Below are positions 24,781 through 34,699 of a stretch of 64,000 bases of DNA, one piece after another. The stretch comes from Croceibacter atlanticus HTCC2559 (GTDB lineage Bacteria > Bacteroidota > Bacteroidia > Flavobacteriales > Flavobacteriaceae), in contig NC_014230.1 in the NCBI RefSeq assembly GCF_000196315.1, forward strand, positions 2,814,501 to 2,878,500, written 5' to 3'. Numbering within the stretch: the first letter of the stretch is position 1; each line of letters opens with the position of its first letter. The position numbers were made by a program, and so were the translations under genes. A model generated the notes under the pieces. The model was not told the origin of the DNA. It saw only the letters and a list, made by a program, of their open reading frames with translations, and did no database searches.

Positions 24781-25833
24781 TTAACCGTATTGTTCTTTAT
24801 AGTAGTTTTGGTAATTACCAGATGTTACATTTTTAAGCCATTTTTCATTATCTAAATACCAATCTATAGTTTTAGCTAAGCCTTGCTCAAATGTTACACT
24901 TGGCTCCCAACCTAATTCTTTATTAATTTTAGAAGCGTCAATAGCATAACGCAAATCGTGACCTGGTCTGTCTTTTACAAATGTAATAAGCTCTTCTGAA
25001 GTGCCTTTATCACGCCCTAATTTTTCATCCATCTGTTGGCATAGTAATCTTACAAGGTCAATATTTTTCCATTCGTTAAACCCTCCAATATTATACGTCT
25101 CATGGTTCTTACCTTTATGGAATACCAAATCAATTGCAACTGCGTGATCTTCAACAAACAACCAATCTCTTGTATAATTACCATCGCCATAAACTGGCAA
25201 AGGTTTTTCTTGAATAATATTATTGATGAATAGTGGGATTAATTTTTCTGGGAAATGATACGACCCATAATTATTTGAGCAATTTGAAATGACATAAGGC
25301 AAGCCATAGGTCTCTCCATATGCTCTTACAAAATGGTCTGAACTAGCTTTTGACGCTGAATATGGTGAGTTAGGATCATAGGCTGTATCTTCTGTAAATA
25401 ATCCAGTATCTCCTAATGCACCATACACCTCATCTGTACTTACATGGTAAAAACGTTTTCCTTCAAAATCATCTTTCCAGATTGTTTTAGCAGCATTTAA
25501 AAGCGTCATTGTCCCTATAACATTAGTTTTCACAAACGCTAATGGGTCTGTTATTGATCGGTCTACGTGTGACTCTGCAGCAAGATGTATAACACCATCA
25601 AATTGATGTTTCTCAAATAGCGAATTAATAAAAGGCTCATCTGTTATATCACCTTTCACAAAGGTATAATTAGAGGACTCTTCTATATCCTTAATGTTTT
25701 CTAAGTTTCCCGCATAGGTTAAGGCATCAAGATTATAAATGTGGTAGTTAGGGTAATTTTTAACAAACCTCCTAACAACGTGAGACCCTATAAAGCCTGC
25801 GCCTCCTGTAATTAAAATTTGTTTTTTACTCAA
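24781..25833 (-). CDS. rmlB: dTDP-glucose 4,6-dehydratase
   Basis: A 350-residue extended SDR dehydratase that forms dTDP-4-keto-6-deoxyglucose. Motifs are ITGGAGFIGSHVVRRF (residues 7-22), NLDALTYAGNLEN, HLAAESHVDRSI, FYHVSTDEVYG with the Thr-Asp-Glu catalytic triad residues, YSASKASSDHFVRA, CSNNYG and RDWLFVEDH. Full length. It follows cysQ by 4 bases and precedes rmlC, so cysQ-rmlBCD form one unit. Confidence 0.96.
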   Translation of the reverse strand: MSKKQILITGGAGFIGSHVVRRFVKNYPNYHIYNLDALTYAGNLENIKDIEESSNYTFVKGDITDEPFINSLFEKHQFDGVIHLAAESHVDRSITDPLAFVKTNVIGTMTLLNAAKTIWKDDFEGKRFYHVSTDEVYGALGDTGLFTEDTAYDPNSPYSASKASSDHFVRAYGETYGLPYVISNCSNNYGSYHFPEKLIPLFINNIIQEKPLPVYGDGNYTRDWLFVEDHAVAIDLVFHKGKNHETYNIGGFNEWKNIDLVRLLCQQMDEKLGRDKGTSEELITFVKDRPGHDLRYAIDASKINKELGWEPSVTFEQGLAKTIDWYLDNEKWLKNVTSGNYQNYYKEQYG

Positions 25834-25837
25834 AATA

Positions 25838-26644
25838 CTATTGTTTAAATGTTACAATAAAGTTAGGATTATAAAGATTCTCTTTATTATACTCTAATTC
25901 ATTTGTTGAATTTACTTGCATTACTTTGATATTTACAGCGTTGCAAATAGCATGTCCTGCAGCAGTATCCCATTCCATGGTTGGTGCAAATCTAGGATAA
26001 AGATGTGCGTTTCCCTCGGCGATTTGACAAAATTTAAGAGAGCTCCCAATAGATTTTAATTCGATAGGATGCCCTGTCTTTTGCAAATTGTCTATATATT
26101 TTTTTGTTTCATTGCTTGCATGCGATCTACTTACCAACACCTTTAACGATTTATGGTCTCTCTTCGGTGACAATACCTTTACATCTTTTAATAATCTATT
26201 AGAAAATTGATGGTTTATTAACTGTAGTCTAAATGCAAGATTTTGACTTACATCACCAACATATAATAGTTGTTTAACTGGCCAATATATGACACCGAAG
26301 GTAGGCACGCCTCTATTTACTAAAGCAATGTTTACCGTAAATTCTCCATTTCTATTTACAAATTCTTTTGTACCGTCTAAAGGGTCAACAATCCAGCACT
26401 TTGTCCAATGTTTTCTAATCTCAAATGAAATATCTTCGTTCTCTTCTGAAATGATTGGTATTTCAGTTTGCTTTAAAAATTTATTAATACAATCATTAGC
26501 TTTATTATCAGCCTCTGTAATTGGGGAATTATCAGCCTTTTTAGAAACTTCAAACTCCTGCTGATACACTTTCATAATTTCCTTACCAGCCAAAACAGAA
26601 GCTTTAACTGCCACTACAAAATTTGCTTCAAGATTACTATTCAT
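25838..26644 (-). CDS. cysQ: 3'(2'),5'-bisphosphate nucleotidase
   Basis: A 268-residue Mg-dependent, Li-sensitive phosphatase of the inositol monophosphatase superfamily. CysQ dephosphorylates 3'-phosphoadenosine 5'-phosphate, the by-product of sulfotransferases and sulfate reduction. Metal and catalytic motifs are PITEADNKAND, ISEENEDI (about residue 60), DPLDGTKEF (about residue 88) and WDTAAGHAI (about residue 222). It is the first gene of the minus-strand sugar cluster. No sulfotransferase is visible in the window, so its link to the glycan is positional only. Other bisphosphate substrates are possible. Confidence 0.9.
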   Translation of the reverse strand: MNSNLEANFVVAVKASVLAGKEIMKVYQQEFEVSKKADNSPITEADNKANDCINKFLKQTEIPIISEENEDISFEIRKHWTKCWIVDPLDGTKEFVNRNGEFTVNIALVNRGVPTFGVIYWPVKQLLYVGDVSQNLAFRLQLINHQFSNRLLKDVKVLSPKRDHKSLKVLVSRSHASNETKKYIDNLQKTGHPIELKSIGSSLKFCQIAEGNAHLYPRFAPTMEWDTAAGHAICNAVNIKVMQVNSTNELEYNKENLYNPNFIVTFKQ

Positions 26645-26748
26645 TTTACAAAGTTCTTAAATTTTAATGTATATGAGTCTTTAATTCTTCCTGTTGTGCC
26701 TCAGCTTAAAAAAATAACTACTTTAGCTTTTGAAAAGTATATATTTTT

Positions 26749-28476
26749 ATGATTCTATCTGCAATTGACTGGGCATTAATCATCGGCTTCTTTATAATTA
26801 GTTTAACCATTGGTATTGCCGTTGCTAGGCAAAGTGGAAAAGATGCCAAGAGTTTCTTTCTGTCTGGGCGTAATATGCCTTGGTGGCTATTAGGGGTATC
26901 TATGGTAGCTACAACCTTTGCTGCAGACACACCAAACTTTGTAGCAGGAGTTATTAGACAAGATGGAGTTTATGGTAACTGGATATGGTGGAGTTTCCTA
27001 TTAACAGGTATGCTCACCGTTTTCTTTTATGCACGATTGTGGCGCCGAAGTGGTATAACAACAGATCTCGAGTTTTACGAACTTAGGTACTCGGGAAAGT
27101 CTGCTGCTTTTTTACGTGGGTTTAGAGCTATTTATCTCGGTGTATTTTTCAATATTGTTATTATGGCCAATGTTTGTCTTGCTGCCATAAAAATAGGTCA
27201 TGTCATGTTTGGCTTTTCTGAAAGCGAAACCTTAATTGTCGCTTCTATCATCACAGTATTATATTCGATGTTAGGCGGATTGCGAGGTGTATTACTTACC
27301 GATTTCATACAATTTATTATTGCTATGGTAGGTAGTATTTGGGCTACTGTTTATATCGTTAATATGCCAGAAATTGGTGGCTTAGATGCTTTATTATCTC
27401 ATCCTGTTGTTTCTACCAAGACATCCCTGTTCCCAGATTTCACGAATCTCGACATTGTTATTCCACTACTTATTATACCGCTTGCTGTACAATGGTGGAG
27501 TGTTTGGTATCCAGGTGCAGAACCAGGTGGCGGTGGTTATATTGCCCAACGTATGCTTGCCGCAAAAGATGAAAAGCATGCTACTGGTGCAACGTTATTT
27601 TTTAATATTGCGCATTATGCCCTTAGACCTTGGCCTTGGATTATAATTGGATTAGCATCTTTAATTGTTTTTCCCAATCTAGAAAGTTTACAGGCGGCAT
27701 TTCCAAATCTTAGCAGCTCTTATGTAAAAGACGATTTATCTTATCCTGCGATGCTTACGTATTTACCTGCAGGATTATTAGGATTGGTCATTACTTCTTT
27801 AATAGCTGCTTTTATGAGTACAATTTCTACGCATTTAAATTGGGGAAGTTCTTACGTTGTTAATGATTTTTATGCACGCTTTGTAAAACCAAAAGCATCT
27901 GGTAAAGAACAAGTGCTTGTAGGACGTATTTCTACAGTAATTATGATGGTGTTAGCAGGCTGCCTTGCTTTAATTTTAGAAGAAGCAAGAGACGCCTTTA
28001 ACCTCTTATTACAGATAGGTGCCGGTACAGGTTTACTCTTTATTATGAGATGGTTTTGGTATCGTATTAATCCATTTAGTGAAATAACCGCTATGGCAGT
28101 TTCATTTCTTATAGCTGTATTCTTTTTTATTAATGGAAAATTAGAAACCCCAATTGTTGAACTTGCCTCGCATTGGCAACTTGTTTTTGGAGTAGTTGTC
28201 ACTACTATTGCGTGGGTTGCAGTTTCTTTACTAACCAAACCTAGTAACGCAAAGACTATAGCACATTATGAAGACACTGTATTTAAAGGCGACTCAAAAT
28301 TTCATAACTTCGGTTATAAGATCGTTGCTTTTTTTGCCAGTATAATTGGCGTTTACAACCTTTTGTTTACCACAGGATTCTTTATATATGGTGATTTTAT
28401 TTACGCCTGCATAAGTTTAGCAGTTGTTATTCTTTGCGGTTGGATCATATGGACTTTCTGGAAAAAAGTGGTTTAA
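26749..28476 (+). CDS. Sodium:solute symporter family protein
   Basis: A 575-residue inner-membrane transporter of the SSS family, with about thirteen hydrophobic helices. It opens DWALIIGFFIISLTIGIAVARQSGKDAKSFFLSGRNMPWW, the characteristic first helix and the S-x-F-x-L-x-GR-x-MPWW loop. It continues with GVSMVATTFAADTPNFV, YSMLGGLRGVLLTDFIQFII and YLPAGLLGLVITSLIAAFMSTISTHLNWGSSYVVNDFY, the helix containing sodium-site serines. The substrate is unknown; flavobacterial relatives next to cysQ are annotated only as symporters. It is transcribed divergently from cysQ across 104 bases. In that gap a weak promoter-like TAGCTTTTG (26724-26732) has one T too many. Confidence 0.88.
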   Translation: MILSAIDWALIIGFFIISLTIGIAVARQSGKDAKSFFLSGRNMPWWLLGVSMVATTFAADTPNFVAGVIRQDGVYGNWIWWSFLLTGMLTVFFYARLWRRSGITTDLEFYELRYSGKSAAFLRGFRAIYLGVFFNIVIMANVCLAAIKIGHVMFGFSESETLIVASIITVLYSMLGGLRGVLLTDFIQFIIAMVGSIWATVYIVNMPEIGGLDALLSHPVVSTKTSLFPDFTNLDIVIPLLIIPLAVQWWSVWYPGAEPGGGGYIAQRMLAAKDEKHATGATLFFNIAHYALRPWPWIIIGLASLIVFPNLESLQAAFPNLSSSYVKDDLSYPAMLTYLPAGLLGLVITSLIAAFMSTISTHLNWGSSYVVNDFYARFVKPKASGKEQVLVGRISTVIMMVLAGCLALILEEARDAFNLLLQIGAGTGLLFIMRWFWYRINPFSEITAMAVSFLIAVFFFINGKLETPIVELASHWQLVFGVVVTTIAWVAVSLLTKPSNAKTIAHYEDTVFKGDSKFHNFGYKIVAFFASIIGVYNLLFTTGFFIYGDFIYACISLAVVILCGWIIWTFWKKVV

Positions 28477-31400
28477 TTACCACCATCGCCTCCAGGAAAC
28501 TTAATATAATCTGGCGCTAAGGTTTCAGGTTGCTTTTCTGTCTGTATGTCTGCGTCTATCCTAACCTGTCTGTTTGTTATTTTATCAATCAATTCTTTAA
28601 ATGTATTGAAATCGACATTATAAGATAAGCCTGCACCTTGCGTGTACCCTAATTCTTCACCAATGTATTGAATATTATTTTCTCTATTAAAGATGCTTGC
28701 TCTTAAGGTCCCTTCTTCATTTAACAGAAATTCTATTTCCACATCACCTACCACCACACTTTCACTAACACCGCCAATTGGTACCCCAACCTGACCATTT
28801 ATTAATACTCTATTAGAAATTTGTGTTGTTATGGTAAGTCCAAACCTGTCTGCAGTTTCTTGGTCTGGTGTACGATCTCCAGTGGTGTAATTTAAGCCTA
28901 CTTGAAATTTACCATTTTCATCTGAAAAAGCATCATTCACCAAACTAGAAGCACGCTCTGCCAGTGTTCCTGATACAATATTATTACCTAATGCAAATTC
29001 ACTATAAAAAGTTCCTTGCGTTACTAGAGACAAGGCTTGCAGTTCTCTACTTGCTCTATCATCTATTAAATAATCTAACTCTGATCTTACAACTGAGCTA
29101 ACGTTTGGATAATTAATATCAAAACTAATGTCTGGTTGAACAATTTCTCCATTAAGCGAAATAACCACCTCAACCGGAATCTTTCTGTTAATTGAAGGGT
29201 TTTCGAGAATTATTGAGGGGTTTGCCTGTACTTTATATACTGCTTGCACATCTAACTGAGCTCTAGTAGGACTACCATCCCAGTTTATACTTCCTCCTGA
29301 AACCACCTCGAATTGCTTTTGTACCAATCCGCCATATTTAAAATTATAAACTCCTTCATAGGCAACAAAATCTCCCCACATATTAAACTTACCATTGGTA
29401 TCTATTTCAATGAGTAATGTTCCTGCACCTTTTCCTTTTAATGTGCTACCACTAACTTGGTCCACAACAATTTCAACTTCAGCATCTTTATCTATATCTA
29501 AGTCAAAGTTTATAGAGAGTCCTTTTACCTCTTCAAAAATAACTTCTTCTCCTGCTAAGCGTGCTTCTTTTTCTTCTGGACTTAAAAAGTGAATAAATGA
29601 GTTGTCTCCTATACTTTCTGTATCACTTAATGGTATTTTAAATATTGTACCAGGTTCTGTTTCTGCAATAACATCTATCACCAACTCATCTGTTGGCCCT
29701 ACGATGGTAGCTTCACCATCTATAAATGCTGTACCATAGTATAATGCATCCTCCTGATAATCTGTATTTAAGACCAACAACTGGTTACCTCGTATACCCA
29801 AGTCTAAATACCAATCACTAAAACTTTTATGAGAGATAATACCATTTAATTGTCCTTGGGTTTTATACTCGGTATCTTCAATTTTTACTTGATTAAATTT
29901 AAATTGCTGTTTGGTAAGCGTAATTATTGCTTTCTCTTTAAAATCGAAATCTGTATTTAGATATGGTACAAGCAAGCCACCTTTATCTAATATAATTTTA
30001 CCGTCTATATCTGGGTTTTTATAATTACCCGTAACTTTTGCCCTTCCATCTGCTATACCTCTTAAATCACTAATAACAATACCTCCTAATGGGCTGAATA
30101 CAGAAATGTCCAGCTGTTTCATCTCAACATCCATATTTATGGTTGGTTCTTCTCCTACAACATCTATAGTTCCCACTGCAGAAAAGGAATCGAAACCATC
30201 ATCCCGCAACAAGGCATTTATAGCATATTGGGATAAATCTTCGTTACCATCAATATCTATAGATAAATCGCCTAGCTTTCCTTTATTAATAGAAAGTGCA
30301 TCAATTGTTAATTCTGATTTTGGATAATACGCGCCATCTTCTTCTTTAAAGTTTAAGGTACCATTTACATTTCCGGCTAGTGCTAAGCTGTCTATATCCG
30401 GTGTGATTTTACCTAGATCTACATCTTTAAACGCAATATTGAAATCTTTATAGGTACTATCTCGCATTTGTCCTGCAAGCCTTATTTCTTCACTTTGATG
30501 ACTTAAAACTAAAGAGTCTATTTTGAGATCTTTAAAGTTATTCTCAAAGATTATTTTATTCGATTTATTTTCTTGGGCATTTAAATACCAAACCTTCTCT
30601 TTAAACTTAACATCAGATTTTTGAATACCCACAACAGAGTTTCCATTTTCATTTATGGTATGGTATAAGTTTAGGTTAAATGCATCATCATTAGATTTAC
30701 CGCCAACAATTTCGGAGCGTATAAATAACGTGTCCTTTAAGGTTACATTAATTAAATTGAATTCTGATACATTGTAATAGTCTGTGCTTATGCTATCTGC
30801 TTCGACATAGGTATTAAATAACGGGTTTTTATTATCTACTTGAATGTTTACTTTTTCTACTCGGTTACCAAATGCTTCAATTAAAGGAGACCTGAAGGTG
30901 AGCTTAAATTCACTTTCATCACTCTCTACTCGACCACGAATAAAGGTTTCTGGGCCAAAATTTATTTCAGGATAAAAGACCTCAACAATTTTGTTGTAAA
31001 TATCAAAATCGAATTCTAAGAATTGATTAGTAGTTATGGTATTTGGCTTATAGTTGGTATACAAACTACCTACCGCATTTTCAAACAAAGCTGGCACCTC
31101 TTCAACAGCAAAAACTCCTACCACTTTTCCGTTTATAACATCTGGAGAGTTAATGTCTATTGTTCTTACACCATTATCAAAACTGGATTGAATCCTTAAA
31201 TCTTCGAATGCATAAATATCATTCTGATTTTCGTAGGTAGCATTAGATAGTGAGATGGTTCCAAAGGCATCATTAATGGTTGTACCCTTCATCCTCATAA
31301 AGACATCACCCTGAAAATTGGAAATACTGTCTCTGCGTACAAAGTTTAGTGCATTAAGGTCTGCATTTCTTACAGAAGCTTCAAAATCATAAATATTTAT

Positions 31401-32909
31401 ATCTTTTGAAACATCTGCCAAACCATTAAACTCCATTTGAAGATTAGGATCATCAATAAGTAAGTTTCCATTAAAAACAGGGTTTCTTAACGTTCCTAAA
31501 ACCTTTATATTTTTATAGGTGTAATTATTAAACTTTAGCTTTGTAATGGTTCCCTTTACATTGGTATTTAAACTTTCTGTAGTAAAGCCTTTACCATCTA
31601 CATCTAGATTAAATGTGGTTGTTCCTAAATTAGTGGTCTTTGCCAAACGCCCTACATTAAAATCTTTAAAGTTTAAGTTTCCTTTATAAGTGGCATTTTC
31701 AGAATCGTTAAGCCTGGCAAGGTCAATATCAACTTTAGCTGTTCCTAGTTGAGAAAATAAATCTGCTTTAGTTGTTACTGTTGTTGGTGTTACTCTTGCC
31801 GTACCTGTTAGCCTTACGTTTCCTAGTTCTTTTAAACTCTCTGGTAAATTAGGTCTTAGAATATTTGGCAATAGAGATACAAGGTCATAGTAATTTGTTG
31901 AAAGGTTGCTTAACGTACCATTAATAATTAAATCTTCAGGATTGGTTACAGCATCTCTTATTCTTATATCACCGTAAATCTCACTACGGTTCATTCCTTG
32001 TAGCTCAAGATTTGTAAGCTCGAAGTCATTTAGGGTTCCTTGCATATTGGAAGCCATTACAAACTGAACGTTATTTCCAAACTCATTATAAAATGGCTTT
32101 AGATCGTTTGTATTTATGACGCTTTCCTCCAAGGTGAAATCCCATTTAACTTTATTTACAAAGTCTGAAAGATCTTCAATAGTATAGTTAAAATAAAGTG
32201 TTCCTTTTATATTTGAGTCTTCTGTAACAATTCTCAGTTCTTCAAAACCCATTTGGGTCGGAGAATATGTAAAATCTCCATTAAGGTTTTTAATAGTTAA
32301 GCCTCGTTCTTCTAGAAAGTCCAATGTGTTAATACTAACACTTACGTTCTTATTATTTACAACAAGATTATCTGCGTTTATATCTACATCATTTAAAAAT
32401 AAGGCTCTAGGATCTGAAATATTTTCATCCTCAAAGCTGTATTTACTGTTTGTTACATCTATATGGCTTACAGAAAGATAAAAATCTGAACTTGGCTTAG
32501 GTTGTTCTGGTTCAAATTTTTGAAGAAACACTGCAAAATTATCTAACTCTTCACCCTTATAACGTTTCATTCTAAAGGTTAAACTATCTATTGATGAATT
32601 TCCTAACGTAGAATGATTGTCCAAAAGACCCGATAAGCTTAGAATCGATGTTTTTAATTCATTCACATAAATTAAAGTATCTTGATGATGATCCTCGACA
32701 AACGCTTTTTCTAATTTAACATCACCAAAATATGTAATGCTTACTTTATCTATTTGTATATTGGTGTTATACGTATCATTAATACTGTTTGCCAGCTTTT
32801 TAGCCACAGTGGTTTGCACCCAAGGAATGGAAAATAAAACCACCAAAATGATAAAAAGCAGCAAGATGGCTACTATGGTTTTCTTTAGTATGTTCCAAAA
32901 CTTTTTAAT
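28473..32909 (-). CDS. tamB: TamB-like translocation and assembly protein
   Basis: About 1478 residues: a single N-terminal membrane anchor (KKTIVAILLLFIILVVLFSI) followed by a long periplasmic beta-rich protein. It ends with a TamB/DUF490 domain in about the last 400 residues (INWDGSPTRAQLDVQAVYKV, GEIVQPDISFDI). TamB-like proteins bridge the envelope and act in outer-membrane protein assembly or lipid transport. The start is uncertain: the frame has no ATG. TTG at 32948 overlaps a candidate -7 element, so I favour ATT AAA AAG at 32909, directly before the anchor. The 3' end overlaps the symporter gene by 4 bases in convergent orientation. It is divergent from tsaD. Confidence 0.88.
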   Translation of the reverse strand: MKKFWNILKKTIVAILLLFIILVVLFSIPWVQTTVAKKLANSINDTYNTNIQIDKVSITYFGDVKLEKAFVEDHHQDTLIYVNELKTSILSLSGLLDNHSTLGNSSIDSLTFRMKRYKGEELDNFAVFLQKFEPEQPKPSSDFYLSVSHIDVTNSKYSFEDENISDPRALFLNDVDINADNLVVNNKNVSVSINTLDFLEERGLTIKNLNGDFTYSPTQMGFEELRIVTEDSNIKGTLYFNYTIEDLSDFVNKVKWDFTLEESVINTNDLKPFYNEFGNNVQFVMASNMQGTLNDFELTNLELQGMNRSEIYGDIRIRDAVTNPEDLIINGTLSNLSTNYYDLVSLLPNILRPNLPESLKELGNVRLTGTARVTPTTVTTKADLFSQLGTAKVDIDLARLNDSENATYKGNLNFKDFNVGRLAKTTNLGTTTFNLDVDGKGFTTESLNTNVKGTITKLKFNNYTYKNIKVLGTLRNPVFNGNLLIDDPNLQMEFNGLADVSKDINIYDFEASVRNADLNALNFVRRDSISNFQGDVFMRMKGTTINDAFGTISLSNATYENQNDIYAFEDLRIQSSFDNGVRTIDINSPDVINGKVVGVFAVEEVPALFENAVGSLYTNYKPNTITTNQFLEFDFDIYNKIVEVFYPEINFGPETFIRGRVESDESEFKLTFRSPLIEAFGNRVEKVNIQVDNKNPLFNTYVEADSISTDYYNVSEFNLINVTLKDTLFIRSEIVGGKSNDDAFNLNLYHTINENGNSVVGIQKSDVKFKEKVWYLNAQENKSNKIIFENNFKDLKIDSLVLSHQSEEIRLAGQMRDSTYKDFNIAFKDVDLGKITPDIDSLALAGNVNGTLNFKEEDGAYYPKSELTIDALSINKGKLGDLSIDIDGNEDLSQYAINALLRDDGFDSFSAVGTIDVVGEEPTINMDVEMKQLDISVFSPLGGIVISDLRGIADGRAKVTGNYKNPDIDGKIILDKGGLLVPYLNTDFDFKEKAIITLTKQQFKFNQVKIEDTEYKTQGQLNGIISHKSFSDWYLDLGIRGNQLLVLNTDYQEDALYYGTAFIDGEATIVGPTDELVIDVIAETEPGTIFKIPLSDTESIGDNSFIHFLSPEEKEARLAGEEVIFEEVKGLSINFDLDIDKDAEVEIVVDQVSGSTLKGKGAGTLLIEIDTNGKFNMWGDFVAYEGVYNFKYGGLVQKQFEVVSGGSINWDGSPTRAQLDVQAVYKVQANPSIILENPSINRKIPVEVVISLNGEIVQPDISFDINYPNVSSVVRSELDYLIDDRASRELQALSLVTQGTFYSEFALGNNIVSGTLAERASSLVNDAFSDENGKFQVGLNYTTGDRTPDQETADRFGLTITTQISNRVLINGQVGVPIGGVSESVVVGDVEIEFLLNEEGTLRASIFNRENNIQYIGEELGYTQGAGLSYNVDFNTFKELIDKITNRQVRIDADIQTEKQPETLAPDYIKFPGGDGGN

Positions 32910-32925
32910 AGGCGAGCTTATATTG

Positions 32926-32933
32926 TAACTTTG
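32926..32933 (+). promoter_or_regulatory. -7 promoter element for tsaD
   Basis: TAACTTTG matches TAnnTTTG. A start near 32940 would leave a leader of about 30 bases before the tsaD ATG at 32970. The TTG at 32931, an alternative in-frame start for tsaD, lies inside this element. No clear -33 TTG is seen. Confidence 0.5.
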
Positions 32934-32935
32934 CT

Positions 32936-32943
32936 CAAAATTA
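32936..32943 (-). promoter_or_regulatory. -7 promoter element for tamB
   Basis: On the minus strand this reads TAATTTTG, a match to TAnnTTTG, only 2 bases from the tsaD element and nearly its mirror image. A transcript starting near 32929 would exclude the TTG at 32948 and leave about 20 bases before the ATT at 32909. Confidence 0.45.
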
Positions 32944-32969
32944 TACAATTTTTATGCCCTAATTCTTTA

Positions 32970-33992
32970 ATGAGTTCACAAAAAATATACATTCTTGGCA
33001 TTGAGTCGTCTTGTGACGATACTGCAGCAGCTGTGATTTGCAACGGAGAGATTTTAAGCAACGTTGTAGCCACACAGCAAATACATATTAAATATGGTGG
33101 TGTTGTACCAGAACTTGCTTCTAGAGCACACCAACAACATATTGTTCCTGTTGTTCATCAAGCTTTAGAACAAGCAGGAATAACAAAAGAAGATTTGCAC
33201 GGTATTGCGTTTACCAAAGGTCCTGGTTTAATGGGGTCACTTTTGGTAGGTGTCTCATTCGCAAAGTCTTTAGCAATGGGATTAAATATTCCGCTATTAG
33301 ATGTTAACCATATGCAAGGTCATATTTTAGCCCATTTTATAGAAGAAGATGGCTATACCTTACCAACATTTCCTTTTTTGGCCATGACCATAAGTGGAGG
33401 TCATACTCAAATTGTAAAGGTTAATGATTATTTTGATATGGATGTTATAGGCCAAACACTTGATGATGCTGTAGGCGAAGCTTTTGATAAAAGTGGAAAA
33501 CTTCTTGGTTTAAAATATCCTGCAGGTCCAGAAATAGACAAACTTGCAAAACAGGGCAATCCTAAAGCATTCCCTTTTTCGAAACCCAAAGTTGGTGGAT
33601 TAGACTTTAGCTTTAGTGGCCTAAAAACTGCCATTCTCTATTTTATACAAAAGAAGGTAAAAGAAAATCCAAATTTTATTGAAGAGAACCTAGCAGATAT
33701 TTGTGCCTCTATACAATATACCATCATTAGCATATTAATGGCTAAGCTTAAAAAAGCTGTTAAAGAGACTGGAATTACACAAGTTGCAATTGGTGGTGGT
33801 GTTTCTGCAAACTCTGGCATTAGAGATGCACTAAAGCAAGCAGAACATACGTTAGGTTGGACAACGTATATTCCGAAGTTTGAATATACCACAGATAATG
33901 CCGGAATGATAGCCATTACTGGATATCATAAATATTTAAAACAAGATTTTGCAGACATTACAGTGGTTGCAAAAGCGAGATTAGCCATATAA
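32970..33992 (+). CDS. tsaD: tRNA N6-threonylcarbamoyladenosine transferase TsaD
   Basis: A 340-residue Kae1/TsaD ASKHA-fold protein. With TsaB and TsaE it transfers the threonylcarbamoyl group to A37 of ANN-decoding tRNAs. Motifs are ILGIESSCDDTAAAV at the start, KYGGVVPELASRAHQQHIVPV with the His-x3-His region, GPGLMGSLLVG, NHMQGHILAHF (iron-binding histidines), TISGGHTQIV and DNAGMIAITGY. I choose the ATG at 32970 because the encoded MSSQKIYILGIESSCDD fits the family start. The upstream in-frame TTG at 32931 would add 13 residues and lies in the promoter. The stop overlaps the rsmE start by one base. Confidence 0.96.
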   Translation: MSSQKIYILGIESSCDDTAAAVICNGEILSNVVATQQIHIKYGGVVPELASRAHQQHIVPVVHQALEQAGITKEDLHGIAFTKGPGLMGSLLVGVSFAKSLAMGLNIPLLDVNHMQGHILAHFIEEDGYTLPTFPFLAMTISGGHTQIVKVNDYFDMDVIGQTLDDAVGEAFDKSGKLLGLKYPAGPEIDKLAKQGNPKAFPFSKPKVGGLDFSFSGLKTAILYFIQKKVKENPNFIEENLADICASIQYTIISILMAKLKKAVKETGITQVAIGGGVSANSGIRDALKQAEHTLGWTTYIPKFEYTTDNAGMIAITGYHKYLKQDFADITVVAKARLAI

Positions 33993-34699
33993 TGCAGCTA
34001 TTTTATCAAGAACATATAGATAACAAAAGCATAAACGTTCATTTTGAAAGAGATGAAAGTAAACACATTGTAAAAGTTCTGCGTAAAAAAGCTGGAGATA
34101 CTCTACATGTAACCAATGGCAAGGGATGGTTGTTTACTGTAGAAATCATTAGTGATAACCATAATAAATGTGTTGGTGTAATTACAGAGAAAAAATATCA
34201 GGAGTCACAACAACTGTATTTACACGTTTTAATAGCGCCTACTAAAATGAACGACCGTATGGAATGGTTCTTAGAGAAAGCTACCGAAATAGGAATTTCA
34301 GAAATAACGCCAATTCTTTGTGACCATAGCGAACGAAAGACTATTAAGACTGATAGATTTGAGCGTGTCTTACAAAGTGCAATGAAGCAATCTTTACAGT
34401 TACACCTACCAAAATTAAATGCACTTACTCCATTTTCAGAAGTCATTGGCCAGAATATTGAAGGCCAAAAGTTTGTAGCACACTGCGAAAACGATAAGAA
34501 ACGATTGCCAATGCAAAATGAAATTACTTCAAACCGACTTACAATTCTTATAGGTCCAGAAGGCGATTTTTCTTTAGAAGAAATACAGCAAGCGTTAGAT
34601 TATAATTGGTTGCCCGTAACTTTAGGAAACACAAGGTTACGCACAGAGACTGCAGGAATTGTTGCAACAACCATAGCCAACCTAAAGTTTACCGATTAA
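33992..34699 (+). CDS. rsmE: 16S rRNA (uracil1498-N3)-methyltransferase
   Basis: A 235-residue SPOUT methyltransferase. It has an N-terminal PUA-like domain (about 1-70, FERDESKHIVKVLRKKAGD) and a C-terminal trefoil knot. Knot motifs are IAPTKMNDRMEWFLEKATEIG, SERKT, LIGPEGDFSLEEI (about residue 186) and LGNTRLRTETAG, which bind S-adenosylmethionine. It methylates U1498 of 16S rRNA. Translation is coupled to tsaD through a TAATG junction. The end overlaps the convergent DUF1223 gene by 4 bases. Confidence 0.94.
   Translation: MQLFYQEHIDNKSINVHFERDESKHIVKVLRKKAGDTLHVTNGKGWLFTVEIISDNHNKCVGVITEKKYQESQQLYLHVLIAPTKMNDRMEWFLEKATEIGISEITPILCDHSERKTIKTDRFERVLQSAMKQSLQLHLPKLNALTPFSEVIGQNIEGQKFVAHCENDKKRLPMQNEITSNRLTILIGPEGDFSLEEIQQALDYNWLPVTLGNTRLRTETAGIVATTIANLKFTD

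Noticed and set aside
26724-26732. TAGCTTTTG as a promoter for the symporter gene
   Set aside because: It has one T too many for TAnnTTTG, and the nearest TTG is about 27 bases away; recorded only as a weak possibility.
32931-32969. Upstream TTG start for tsaD adding 13 residues
   Set aside because: The extra residues do not match the family start, and the TTG is part of a -7 promoter element; the ATG at 32970 gives the normal N-terminus.
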